A DNA stretch of 20,000 nucleotides from Deinococcus sp. KNUC1210 (GTDB taxonomy: Bacteria > Deinococcota > Deinococci > Deinococcales > Deinococcaceae). The notes under the pieces were generated by a model, which saw nothing but the letters and a program-made list of their open reading frames with translations, had not been told where the DNA came from and made no database searches. Position 1 is the first letter of the stretch. Each line of letters opens with the position of its first letter. Shown piece after piece: positions 7,533 to 14,982 of the stretch. The stretch spans positions 1,430,001 through 1,450,000 of the forward strand of contig NZ_CP092190.1 of assembly GCF_022344005.1 (NCBI RefSeq), written 5' to 3'. The position numbers were made by a program, and so were the translations under genes.

Positions 7533-8822
7533 ATGCCCGATCTCATCTCAGGACAGAAACTCAAGCTCTCGGACATCACGCCGCAGCACCAGTTGACTGT
7601 GCGCGTGGAGGTGCGCCACCCCGACGCCGATCTGAGCGTGTTCGGACTGGACGGCGACCGCCAGCTCAAGGACGACCGCTACTTCGTGTTCTTCAATCAG
7701 CCGCAGAGTCCGGCAGGCGAAATCCGGCTGAGCGGCGACGGGCAGAGCCGCAGCTTCGCGGTGAATCTGGACGCGCTGCCCGCGAGCATCGAACGCCTGA
7801 TCTTCGTGGCGACCAGTGACAGCCAGCCGCTGAGCGCCATGCAGGGCGGCGCGGTGACGCTGAGCGCCGGGGGCGGCGACCTGGCACGCTACCCGCTGAG
7901 CGGCGCTGGACTGAAGAGCGAAAAGGCGCTGATGCTGCTGGAACTGTACCGGCACAGCGGCGAGTGGCGCTTGCAGGCGGTGGGCCAGGGCTTTGACGGC
8001 GGCCTGCAATCGCTGCTGGAATACTTCGGCGGCGAGGCCAGCGACGATGCCGGTACAGCTGCGGGCCATGCTGCACAGCCCGCCGCGCCGACTCCGCCTG
8101 CCGCCGCGCCCGTATCGCTGGTCAAGCAGCGGCAGGAAGTGCTGCTGAAAAAGGCCGAGAGCACACCCGGCATGGTCAACCTCATCAAGCAGGCGGCGGT
8201 GAGCCTCGAAAAGCGCGGGCTGAGCGAGGCCCGCTACCGCGTCAAACTGGTGCTCGACATCAGCGCCTCGATGACGCTGGAGTTTCGCAGCGGCGCCGTG
8301 GATGAGCTGGTGCGCCGCGCCCTGGCACTGGCCGCTCGCCTCGACGACGACGGACAGGTGGACGTGTATCTGTTCGGCATCCAGTCGCACCGCGCCGGGC
8401 AGGTCTCGCTCGACAACGTGATGGGCTTCGTGCCGGGTCTGCGCTTTCAGTTCGAGGGCGGCACCCACTACGCGCCGATCATGAAGATGCTGCGCGAGGA
8501 CAGCCGCCGGGAAGAGAGCAGAGAGCCGGTGCTGATCCTGTTCATCACCGACGGAGCCACCAGCAACCGCAACGCCGCCGAACGCGAGATTCGGGATTCG
8601 TCGCGCGAGCCGCTGTTCTGGAAATTCATGGGCATCGAGGCGGGGCGGGTCGATTTCGAGTTTCTGGAGAAGCTCGACGATCTGCCGGGCCGAACGGTGG
8701 ACAACGCCGATTTCTTCAAGGTCAGGAGCCCGATTCGTCTGTCGGACGCCGAACTGTTCGAGCTGCTGGTGAATGAGCTGGACACCTGGGACCGGGACAG
8801 CAAGCGGGCAGGGCTGCGGTAG
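7533..8822 (+). CDS. TerD-like domain fused to von Willebrand A domain (TerF-like)
   Basis: This 429-residue protein has the architecture of TerF. Residues 1-168 form a TerA/TerD-type domain (MPDLISGQKLKLSDI, DRYFVFFNQPQSPAG, AVGQGFDGGLQSLLEYFGGE), closely related to the N-terminal domain of the preceding gene. Residues 170-195 are an Ala/Pro-rich linker. From about residue 235 there is a vWA domain with a complete MIDAS metal site: DISAS (Asp242, Ser244, Ser246), Thr311 in GGTHYAP and Asp340 in FITDGA. A protein- or ligand-docking role through Mg2+ in the cytoplasm is expected. The start at ATG 7533 follows AGGAGG. The palindromic element sits in the gap before it. The shared N-terminal domain suggests that terA and terF arose by duplication and fusion. 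Confidence 0.9.
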   Translation: MPDLISGQKLKLSDITPQHQLTVRVEVRHPDADLSVFGLDGDRQLKDDRYFVFFNQPQSPAGEIRLSGDGQSRSFAVNLDALPASIERLIFVATSDSQPLSAMQGGAVTLSAGGGDLARYPLSGAGLKSEKALMLLELYRHSGEWRLQAVGQGFDGGLQSLLEYFGGEASDDAGTAAGHAAQPAAPTPPAAAPVSLVKQRQEVLLKKAESTPGMVNLIKQAAVSLEKRGLSEARYRVKLVLDISASMTLEFRSGAVDELVRRALALAARLDDDGQVDVYLFGIQSHRAGQVSLDNVMGFVPGLRFQFEGGTHYAPIMKMLREDSRREESREPVLILFITDGATSNRNAAEREIRDSSREPLFWKFMGIEAGRVDFEFLEKLDDLPGRTVDNADFFKVRSPIRLSDAELFELLVNELDTWDRDSKRAGLR

Positions 8823-8940
8823 GAGCAGAGGGCCTGCCGCCTGTCAGTCCCGCTGGGCCACACAGCCGTTTCCAGTTTTCCGGGCCGCTTCGACACGCGG
8901 GCGACCACATGCCACGGGCAGCACCCACAAGGAGTTTCAC

Positions 8941-9525
8941 ATGCCGATCAGTCTGGAAAAAAATCAAACCATCAGCCTGGAAAAATCAGCCGGAACCTCA
9001 CTCAGTAACGTCACCATGGGACTGGGCTGGGACGTCGCCAAGCCGAAAGGTTTTCTGGGAAAGCTGCTGGGCGGCGGCGAGAGTATCGACCTTGATGCCA
9101 GCGCCCTGATCTTCGATTCGAACGGGCAGCTGCTCGATAACGTCTGGTTTCGCCAGCTTCAGAGCAAAGACGGCAGCGTGGTGCATACCGGCGACAACCG
9201 CACCGGAGCGGGCGACGGCGACGACGAGCAGATTCGCGTGAACCTCTCGCGGCTGGCGCGGGCGGTGCAGACGGTGGTGTTCACGGTCAACAGCTTCACC
9301 GGGCAGGATTTCAGCAAGGTGGAAAACGCCTACTGCCGCCTGATCAACGACGCGGGCGGCGCAGAGATCGCCCGCTTCAATCTCTCGTCGGGCGGCTCGC
9401 ACACCGGACAGGTGATGGCGCGGGTATACCGCGACGGTGGCGGCTGGAACATGCAGGCGCTGGGGCTGCCCAGCACCGGGCGTACCTTCCAGGACATGCT
9501 GCCCGATATCCGCCGCCTGCTGTGA
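8941..9525 (+). CDS. TerD-family protein, TerZ-like
   Basis: This 194-residue TerD-fold protein opens with MPISLEKNQTISLEKS, the pattern typical of TerZ (SL.KGQ.ISLEK). A short insertion (GFLGKLLGGGES) lies between GLGWDV and the first acidic site, IDLDASALIF. The second acidic site, [15 protein letters not shown], is canonical, so calcium binding is expected. The C-terminus diverges from TerD/TerE: it ends GRTFQDMLPDIRRLL rather than the usual GQGYAGGL motif. The frame is open upstream to 8773, but ATG 8941 is chosen for the AAGGAG seven bases before it and because the family begins here. I cannot firmly separate TerZ from TerX-type paralogues. Confidence 0.88.
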   Translation: MPISLEKNQTISLEKSAGTSLSNVTMGLGWDVAKPKGFLGKLLGGGESIDLDASALIFDSNGQLLDNVWFRQLQSKDGSVVHTGDNRTGAGDGDDEQIRVNLSRLARAVQTVVFTVNSFTGQDFSKVENAYCRLINDAGGAEIARFNLSSGGSHTGQVMARVYRDGGGWNMQALGLPSTGRTFQDMLPDIRRLL

Positions 9526-9688
9526 GATTGCAGGCAGGTGGCAACCTTCTGCCCGCTCTGCACGTATTCTGCCCTTGGGCCGACAGAGCGTCTGACGGTC
9601 AGACCACCGCAGGATCGGGGCTGGTCATCCTGTCGGCAGGTCTGTTCACTTCCGGTCTCTTCAGTTTTCTCGTTCAGGAGGAATACCT

Positions 9689-10264
9689 ATGGCACTGACT
9701 CTGCAAAAAGGCGGCAACCTCTCGCTCTCGAAGCAGGACCCCAATCTCAAGCGGCTGGTCGTCGGTCTGGGCTGGGATGCCCGCAGCACCGACGGTCAGG
9801 ATTTCGACCTGGACGCCAGCGCGTTTCTGCTGAATACCTCCGGGCGCGTTCGCAGCGACGCCGACTTCATCTTCTATAACCAGCTCGTCAGCAACGACGG
9901 CTCGGTCACACATACCGGCGACAACCGCACCGGAGCGGGCGACGGCGACGACGAGCAGATCAAGATCGATCTGTCCAAGATCGCGGCCGATGTGGACAAG
10001 ATCGCCGTCACGGTCACCATCCACGACGCCGAGGTGAGGCGGCAGAACTTCGGGCAGGTCCGCAACGCCTTTATCCGGGTGGTGAACGAGGACAGCGGCG
10101 CAGAGGTGGTGCGATTCGACCTGGGCGAAGATTTCTCGACCGAGACAGCCGTGATCTTTGCCGAGGTGTACCGCAACGGTGCGGAGTGGAAGTTCCGGGC
10201 GGTGGGACAGGGCTATGCGGGCGGCCTCAAGGCCCTGTGCAACAGCTACGGCATCATGATCTGA
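9689..10264 (+). CDS. terD: Tellurium resistance protein TerD
   Basis: At 191 residues this is the closest match to classical Ter[70 protein letters not shown] and [22 protein letters not shown]. The acidic loops bind calcium in characterised family members, which associate with the inner face of the membrane together with TerC and TerB. The start at ATG 9689 follows AGGAGG. A 163-base gap separates it from the TerZ-like gene and contains a small hairpin (GTCTGA with TCAGAC, 9590-9604). A terminator-like hairpin follows. Fifty bases coding for the second acidic loop are identical to those in the preceding paralogue. Confidence 0.93.
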   Translation: MALTLQKGGNLSLSKQDPNLKRLVVGLGWDARSTDGQDFDLDASAFLLNTSGRVRSDADFIFYNQLVSNDGSVTHTGDNRTGAGDGDDEQIKIDLSKIAADVDKIAVTVTIHDAEVRRQNFGQVRNAFIRVVNEDSGAEVVRFDLGEDFSTETAVIFAEVYRNGAEWKFRAVGQGYAGGLKALCNSYGIMI

Positions 10265-10274
10265 AGGCCCTGTC

Positions 10275-10310
10275 CAGGCTGGCGGCTCGGCGCTGTCAGC
10301 CTGTTTATTT
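10275..10310 (+). terminator. Probable rho-independent terminator after terD
   Basis: CAGGCTG (10275-10281) and CAGCCTG (10297-10303) form a 7-bp stem with a 15-base loop, followed by TTTATTT. It starts 11 bases after the terD stop and would separate terD from the downstream TerC-type gene. Confidence 0.55.
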
Positions 10311-10380
10311 GCCGCGCCCTCTCATCCCGATTTAACCGGACTGTGTAGTTCGCTCTTCGCCCTCTTTCTTTGGAGTAGTC

Positions 10381-11439
10381 ATGCAGAATTTCGTCAAGAA
10401 CTTTGGATTTGCCCTGGGCGTCACGGTCTTCGCCCTCCTCGTGGCAGTGACAGACGGGTACTTCAGAAACGGCCACTCGCTCTCGGCGGCGGGGTCGGCG
10501 CTGATCATCGCGGTGCTGCTGGGCATTCTGGAACTGTCGCTCAGTTTCGATAACGCGGTGGTCAACGCGGGCGTACTGCGGAATATGGACCCCAAATGGC
10601 AGCGCCGCTTCCTGACCTGGGGCATCATCATCGCGGTCTTCGGCATGCGCTTCATCTTCCCCATCGTCATCGTCGCGATCACAGCTGGGCTGGGCTTCTT
10701 CGAGGTCATCCGCGAGGCCTTCGGCAACCCGGAAACCTACAGCAAGCACCTGGAAGAAGCGCGGGTGCCCATCAATGCCTTCGGCAGTTCGTTCCTGCTG
10801 CTGGTCTTCCTGAAGTATCTGATCGACCCCGAGAAAGACGAGCACTGGTTCGGCTGGCTCGAAGAGAAGCTGGCCCGTGTGGGCAAGCTCGACACCATTC
10901 AGGTCGTGATTACCGGCGTGCTGCTGCTGCTGGCGGTGCATTATCTGGTGGCCCCGGCCATGCAGTACACCGCCCTGATCGCGGGTGTGGTGGGTATCAT
11001 CGTCTATCTGCTCGTGGATGCGCTGGGCAATCTGTTCGATCCCAACGACATCGCCATGCGGGCGGGCGCGGCGGGCCTCGCCAGCTTCCTGTATCTGGAA
11101 GTGCTCGACGCCAGCTTTTCGCTCGACGGCGTGATCGGGGCCTTCGCGCTCACCAAGGACATCGTGATCATCGCGGCGGGCCTGACCATCGGCGCGATCT
11201 TCGTGCGCTCGATCACCGTCTCGCTCGTTCGCAGCGGCACGCTCGACACCTACCGCTATCTGGAACACGGCGCACACTACGGCATCGGCGCACTGGCGAT
11301 CATCATGATGCTGTCGATGAGCGACAACGTGCACATTCCCGAAGTCGTCACCGGACTGATCGGCGCAGGCTTCATCGCCCTGGCAATCTGGACTTCGATG
11401 CGGGCCAACCGGCGAGAAACGCTGCAACAGCAGAACTGA
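10381..11439 (+). CDS. TerC-superfamily integral membrane protein (DUF475 type)
   Basis: This polytopic membrane protein has 352 residues with roughly nine hydrophobic segments. The motif LELSLSFDNAVVNAGVLRNM near residues 50-70 is the hallmark of the TerC/DUF475 group, and a second copy of the pattern (EVLDASFSLDGVIGAFAL) lies near residues 240-260. The conserved acidic residues in these helices suggest metal-ion binding or transport, as reported for TerC relatives in manganese handling, but the substrate here is unknown. It is longer than the shortest TerC proteins and fits the DUF475 length. The start at ATG 10381 follows GGAGTAG. It is the usual membrane partner of TerD-family proteins. 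A 14-bp hairpin follows the stop. Confidence 0.9.
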   Translation: MQNFVKNFGFALGVTVFALLVAVTDGYFRNGHSLSAAGSALIIAVLLGILELSLSFDNAVVNAGVLRNMDPKWQRRFLTWGIIIAVFGMRFIFPIVIVAITAGLGFFEVIREAFGNPETYSKHLEEARVPINAFGSSFLLLVFLKYLIDPEKDEHWFGWLEEKLARVGKLDTIQVVITGVLLLLAVHYLVAPAMQYTALIAGVVGIIVYLLVDALGNLFDPNDIAMRAGAAGLASFLYLEVLDASFSLDGVIGAFALTKDIVIIAAGLTIGAIFVRSITVSLVRSGTLDTYRYLEHGAHYGIGALAIIMMLSMSDNVHIPEVVTGLIGAGFIALAIWTSMRANRRETLQQQN

Positions 11440-11454
11440 ACCGGCAAACATCAG

Positions 11455-11489
11455 GTGGGAAGTGGAGACAGATAATCTCCACTTCCCAC
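11455..11489 (+). terminator. Strong 14-bp hairpin after the TerC-type gene
   Basis: GTGGGAAGTGGAGA (11455-11468) and TCTCCACTTCCCAC (11476-11489) are perfect reverse complements with a 7-base loop. The hairpin starts 16 bases after the stop codon. There is no T run after it, so it is either an atypical terminator, a 3' stabilising structure or a repeat element. It also sits directly before the -10-like TACACT of the next gene. Confidence 0.45.
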
Positions 11490-11510
11490 TTCCGCTTTAC
11501 ACTGAGCAGC

Positions 11511-12266
11511 GTGTCTGATCCGGCTGTTCCTGATGCTGCCATTCTGAACCGCGCCCGTGGCGTTCTGAATCTGTTCCGGGGCGCTGCGGGCGGTGAACGC
11601 GTGGCGGCCCGGGGCGCACTGACGCGGCTGCTGAGCACGCACGGCCTGTACCTCGACGACCTCGAAGCGGGGCTGCCCCACTCACAGAATCCCGACGATC
11701 TGGAAGGCTGGCGGCCCGCGCTCGGCTGGCTGGCGGCGCTGGGCACCGACGCCCAGGACGAGGCCCTGAACCGGCTCATCGAAGTCGAAGACCTGAGCCT
11801 GAGCGAGCGCCGCCGCGTGCTGGAACACCTGTCGCTGCCCGCACTCGTGGCGTCGCGGGCGGCAGGCTGGCGCGAAACCGCTGCCGATCCGGAGCTGGAG
11901 GAGTCGCATCTGCTTCAGGCGGGGCAGACGCTGGACAGCGAGCAGGTGGCCCAGGATACCCGCCCGGTGGCCGAAACGGTGCGGCAGCTCACGTTGCAGG
12001 CCGCATGGCTGCTGGCCCGCCCGGAACGCCGCCTGAAGGCCAGCAACGCCCTGCACGCCGAGTTTCTGGCCGGTCTGGTCGAGGGTCTGACGCAGCGCCG
12101 CGCCCGCATCGAGGACGCTGCCGGAAGCTTCATGGTGCTGGCCCGCCTGGGTGTCGGTGAACTCAGCCGCTTCCGCAGCGCCGCCGCCCAGCACGAAGCC
12201 CGGCTGGACACCGAGCTGCTGCGGGCCGCCCGCCGCTTCGGCAAGGACGTGGGCGGATCGTTCTGA
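11511..12266 (+). CDS. Hypothetical protein of the Ter cluster, 251 residues
   Basis: I do not recognise this protein with confidence. It appears largely alpha-helical, cytoplasmic and acidic, and is rich in Leu, Ala and Arg, with no membrane segment. The N-terminal 45 residues (ILNRARGVLNLFRGAAGGER, then ALTRLLSTHGLYLDDLE) faintly recall the DUF2786-type helical domain, but this is only a resemblance. The frame is open far upstream through the TerC gene. The GTG at 11511 is chosen because it lies 7 bases after a -10-like TACACT (11498-11503), as in a leaderless message; no ribosome-binding site is present. It lies between the TerC-type gene and an ATP-grasp gene, 55 bases before the latter, so the two are probably co-expressed. 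Confidence 0.75.
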   Translation: MSDPAVPDAAILNRARGVLNLFRGAAGGERVAARGALTRLLSTHGLYLDDLEAGLPHSQNPDDLEGWRPALGWLAALGTDAQDEALNRLIEVEDLSLSERRRVLEHLSLPALVASRAAGWRETAADPELEESHLLQAGQTLDSEQVAQDTRPVAETVRQLTLQAAWLLARPERRLKASNALHAEFLAGLVEGLTQRRARIEDAAGSFMVLARLGVGELSRFRSAAAQHEARLDTELLRAARRFGKDVGGSF

Positions 12267-12321
12267 GCTTCCCGGCGCTCTTCCGCCGTTCGCCCCCTTT
12301 GCCCACCCCGCGAGACCCTGC

Positions 12322-13407
12322 ATGCCAACCATCTACTTCAACAAGAATTTCTCGGTCACGAGCGCCCAGCTCGAACAGCTCCGGCTCTCGGGCCAGTTCA
12401 CCACCCTCGCCAGCCACAGCGACCCCAGCAGCGCCATGCTCGGCGCGGCAGACCGGGCACTGACAGAACCCCGGGGCCTGCTGGGAACGCCGTATGTGGA
12501 GTGGCTGCTCGCCACGGTGCGCCGCGAACGCCCGCAGGTCTTTCTGGTGGGCAAGGAAGCCGGGCGCGTGGCCGAACGCCGCGCCGACTTCGAGGCGCTC
12601 GGAACGCGGGTGATCGCCGTGGCAGACGCCCCCACGCTGCGGCTTCTCGACCGCAAGGACGAGTTTCTGACGAGCTGGGATGACAGTATCCTGCCGATTC
12701 CCGCCTGGACGACCTTTCACGACGCCGCCAGTTTCGAGGCGGGCATCGAGCGGCTGCGCTCACATCCCGGATTCGTGCCCGGCAGCACGCGGCTGTGTAT
12801 CAAGCCCGCACGCGGTATCTATGCGGCGGGGTTCCGGGTGCTGACCGAGGGCCGCACCCTGAAGAGTTTTCTGCGCGGCGAACTGTACCAGATGAGTCTG
12901 GAAGAGGCGCGGCGGATGTTCGGACTGGAAGAGACGTTCCCCACCATGCTGCTGATGCACACGCTGGAGGGCGCGGAACGCTCTGTCGACTGCGTGGCGT
13001 GGCAGGGAGAGCTGGCAGCGGCCGTGGTGCGGCGCAAACTGCCAGACGGCGGCCCGCAGTACCTCGAAGACCGCCCCGATCTGCTGGAAGCAGCCCGCCG
13101 CCTGACCCGCGCCTACCAGCTGAGCGGCATCTTCAACTTTCAGACCAAAGACGACGCCCAGAGGCGACCCAACATGCTGGAAATCAATGCCCGTGCCTCG
13201 GGCGGCCTGCGCTACAGCATGGCGGCTGGCCTCGATTTCGCGGGTGTGGCGGCAGCGCTCAGCCTGGGGCTGCTGCGGGCCCAGGACGCCCCGACGCCCC
13301 GCACCGATCTGCACGTGAATGAGGTCAAGCAGGCGCGGGTACTTCAGGCGGCGACCACGCTGGAAGACGGACCGGAACTGCTGGACGAGGAAGACGCGCT
13401 GGCCTGA
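12322..13407 (+). CDS. ATP-grasp family enzyme of the Ter cluster
   Basis: This 361-residue enzyme has an N-terminal pre-ATP-grasp region and an ATP-grasp fold. ATP-binding Lys161 lies in LCIKPARGIYAAGF, an acidic substrate region is LEGAERSVDCVAW, and the magnesium site EINARASGG holds Glu287, Asn289 and Arg291. ATP-grasp enzymes join a carboxylate to an amine or thiol through an acyl-phosphate; the substrates here cannot be told. ATP-grasp genes are known neighbours of ter genes and have been proposed to belong to a Ter-linked biosynthetic module. The phosphoribosyltransferase, lyase and phosphatase partners of that module are not in this window. The start is ATG 12322 (MPTIYFNKNF), with only a weak ribosome-binding site. 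It probably forms one unit with the preceding hypothetical gene. Confidence 0.87.
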   Translation: MPTIYFNKNFSVTSAQLEQLRLSGQFTTLASHSDPSSAMLGAADRALTEPRGLLGTPYVEWLLATVRRERPQVFLVGKEAGRVAERRADFEALGTRVIAVADAPTLRLLDRKDEFLTSWDDSILPIPAWTTFHDAASFEAGIERLRSHPGFVPGSTRLCIKPARGIYAAGFRVLTEGRTLKSFLRGELYQMSLEEARRMFGLEETFPTMLLMHTLEGAERSVDCVAWQGELAAAVVRRKLPDGGPQYLEDRPDLLEAARRLTRAYQLSGIFNFQTKDDAQRRPNMLEINARASGGLRYSMAAGLDFAGVAAALSLGLLRAQDAPTPRTDLHVNEVKQARVLQAATTLEDGPELLDEEDALA

Positions 13408-13537
13408 AAGCTCCAATTTTTCTTATCGTCTCAGCCGTCATGCTCAGGCCATAGCTGCCCTGCCCAGCGACGGCAGCCCGCGCTAGCATAACGTTCGGCA
13501 TTCGAAGCACCTCTCGTCCACCTCAGGAGGAATCACC

Positions 13538-13993
13538 ATGGGCTTTCTCGACAACCTCAGAAACGGTCTGAACAACGTCTCGTCACAGCTTTCCGATCAG
13601 GTTTCGCGCTTCAAGAGCGCCGACTTCGCCGAGGCCACCATGAGCATGTGTGCGCTCATCGCGGCTGCCGACGGCACCATCAGCCCCGAGGAACGCCGCA
13701 AGGTGGCGGGCTTTATCGCCAGCAACGACAGCCTGAAGGTCTTCCAGCCGAACGACCTGAAAACGCGCTTCGACAAGTACTGCGACAAGCTCAGCCAGGA
13801 TTACGACTTCGGGCGCATCGAGGCGATTCAGGCCATCGGGAAGCTGCGGAGCAAACCCGATCAGGCCCGCGCCGTCATTCAGCTGGGCATGATCATCGGC
13901 GGGTCAGATGGCAACTTCGACGAAACCGAGAAGGTGCAGGTGCGCGACGCGGCGCGGGCCGTGAGTCTGGACCCGGCAGAGTTCGGCGTGTAA
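13538..13993 (+). CDS. terB: Tellurite resistance protein TerB
   Basis: This helical, acidic cytoplasmic protein has 151 residues, the usual TerB length. The N-terminus MGFLDNLRNGLNNVSSQLSD is amphipathic. Two acidic loops, AAADGTISPEERRK and IGGSDGNFDETEKVQ, each at a helix start, are the metal-binding signature of TerB. TerB is known to connect TerC at the membrane with TerD-family proteins. The start at ATG 13538 follows AGGAGG. It is separated from the ATP-grasp gene by 130 bases containing a hairpin (GCTGCC 13454-13459 with GGCAGC 13472-13477), so it may have its own promoter. A palindromic repeat begins right after its stop. Confidence 0.93.
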   Translation: MGFLDNLRNGLNNVSSQLSDQVSRFKSADFAEATMSMCALIAAADGTISPEERRKVAGFIASNDSLKVFQPNDLKTRFDKYCDKLSQDYDFGRIEAIQAIGKLRSKPDQARAVIQLGMIIGGSDGNFDETEKVQVRDAARAVSLDPAEFGV

Positions 13994-13995
13994 AA

Positions 13996-14106
13996 GAAGT
14001 GATGCGGGATGTGTTTTCAGAGACAGGTACCGGGAAACAGCTTTTTGTAAAAGTAAAGTTTGCATGCCCCGTTTCTCAGTCCACATCCCGCATCACCCAT
14101 CACCTC
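13996..14106 (-). repeat. Imperfect palindromic repeat element, copy 2
   Basis: GTGATGCGGGATGTG (13999-14013) and CACATCCCGCATCAC (14082-14096) are perfect 15-bp reverse complements about 68 bases apart, with an outer CATCACCTC at 14098-14106. Read on the minus strand it shares the order GAGGTGATG, GTGATGCGxGATG, ACGGGGC with the element at 7404-7517, so the two copies face opposite ways. It fills the gap between the convergent terB and AIM24 genes and could also act as a two-way transcription end. Confidence 0.6.
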
Positions 14107-14107
14107 G

Positions 14108-14875
14108 TTACACGCTCGCCACCGAGGGCCGCTTGTGCGTCGGCGTGAAGAAGACCTGTCCAGTGCCGCGCAGCACATACACCAGGCCCTCGCCACTTCT
14201 CAGGGCATTGCGGAGTCCCTTGACCAGCGGGCGCAGCTGCACCTGAAGCGAAGCGCTGTACATCAGCAGCAGGTCACCGTCCACGATCAGTTCCTCGCCG
14301 CGCAGTTCGATCACCTCGATTTCCTCGGCGGGCACGGGCGACTCGATCACGAAGAGGCCACGCCCCGACAGCTTGGGCTGTGCCAGTCCGTTGCCCGACA
14401 GCGCCCCGGCGATTCCGGTATGCAGGTGCGTACTCAGATTCACGGTGTTCTGACAGCCGAAAAATGCCCGGTCGTCGAGCAGGAAATCTTCACCCGGCTC
14501 CATCTCTGCGATCACGAAATGTTGGGAGGTCAGTTCTGTCCAGACCTCGCCGCGCCCGTCGAAACTGGTCGCGAACGCCGATTCGCCCGTGCCTGCACTC
14601 CGCAGCGCACGGGCGAACATGTTGCCTTTCTCGTGCTGTTTGACCGCACTGGTGATGGTGCCATGCGAATACAGGAACGCGCCCGGCTCCAGCAGAATGC
14701 CCGCACCCTCCAGCACAAACCGCACCTGGCGTTTGCCGGTGGCGTGGTAATGCTCCAGCAGTTCGGGCGCACCGCCACGCGTCTGGATCAGGCGCTGCAT
14801 GGTCGCCACCTCGTAGACCTCGATCCTCAGCCCATTGCCCGCTTGCTCACTGACCTTGAAACGGTGAGACGTCAT
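14108..14875 (-). CDS. AIM24-family protein
   Basis: This soluble protein of 255 residues is rich in beta-strands and glycine, with the AIM24 (TIGR00266-type) pattern. It has repeated strand-turn units such as RFVLEGAGILLEPGAFLYSHG, EMEPGEDFLLDDRAFFG, SGRGLFVIESPV and ELIVDGDLLLMYSASLQVQL. It ends with a strand containing GLVYVLRGTGQVFF. The family has a double-stranded beta-helix-like, TRAP-like fold and no firmly known bacterial function. The frame extends to 14923, but ATG 14875 (MTSHRFKV) is preferred because TACTCT (14887-14882) lies six bases upstream as a leaderless-type -10. It converges with terB; a functional link to Ter is suggested only by proximity. Confidence 0.8.
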   Translation of the reverse strand: MTSHRFKVSEQAGNGLRIEVYEVATMQRLIQTRGGAPELLEHYHATGKRQVRFVLEGAGILLEPGAFLYSHGTITSAVKQHEKGNMFARALRSAGTGESAFATSFDGRGEVWTELTSQHFVIAEMEPGEDFLLDDRAFFGCQNTVNLSTHLHTGIAGALSGNGLAQPKLSGRGLFVIESPVPAEEIEVIELRGEELIVDGDLLLMYSASLQVQLRPLVKGLRNALRSGEGLVYVLRGTGQVFFTPTHKRPSVASV

Positions 14876-14942
14876 GAGGAAAGAGTAGCTGATCGCCTCA
14901 TGCGGTGGCGAGTGCCAGATCAATACTCACGCTCTCATTTTA

Positions 14943-14977
14943 CTCCTCTTACACATCATGCTCCTCTTACACATAAT
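14943..14977 (+). promoter_or_regulatory. Direct repeat and probable leaderless promoter of the G8 gene
   Basis: CTCCTCTTACACAT occurs twice (14943-14956 and 14961-14974), offset by 18 bases. CTTACA (14948-14953) in the first copy and CATAAT (14972-14977), overlapping the end of the second, make a -35/-10 pair with an 18-base spacer. The ATG at 14983 follows 5 bases after the -10. An inverted repeat, CATGCTC (14957-14963) with GAGCATG (14979-14985), also overlaps the start. The repeats could be operator half-sites. Confidence 0.5.
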
Positions 14978-14982
14978 AGAGC

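Noticed and set aside
10246..11451. Long 401-codon minus-strand open frame opposite the TerC-type gene
   Set aside because: Its composition (rich in Asp, His, Gln, Arg) is typical of an antisense shadow in a GC-rich gene; the plus-strand TerC motifs are unambiguous.
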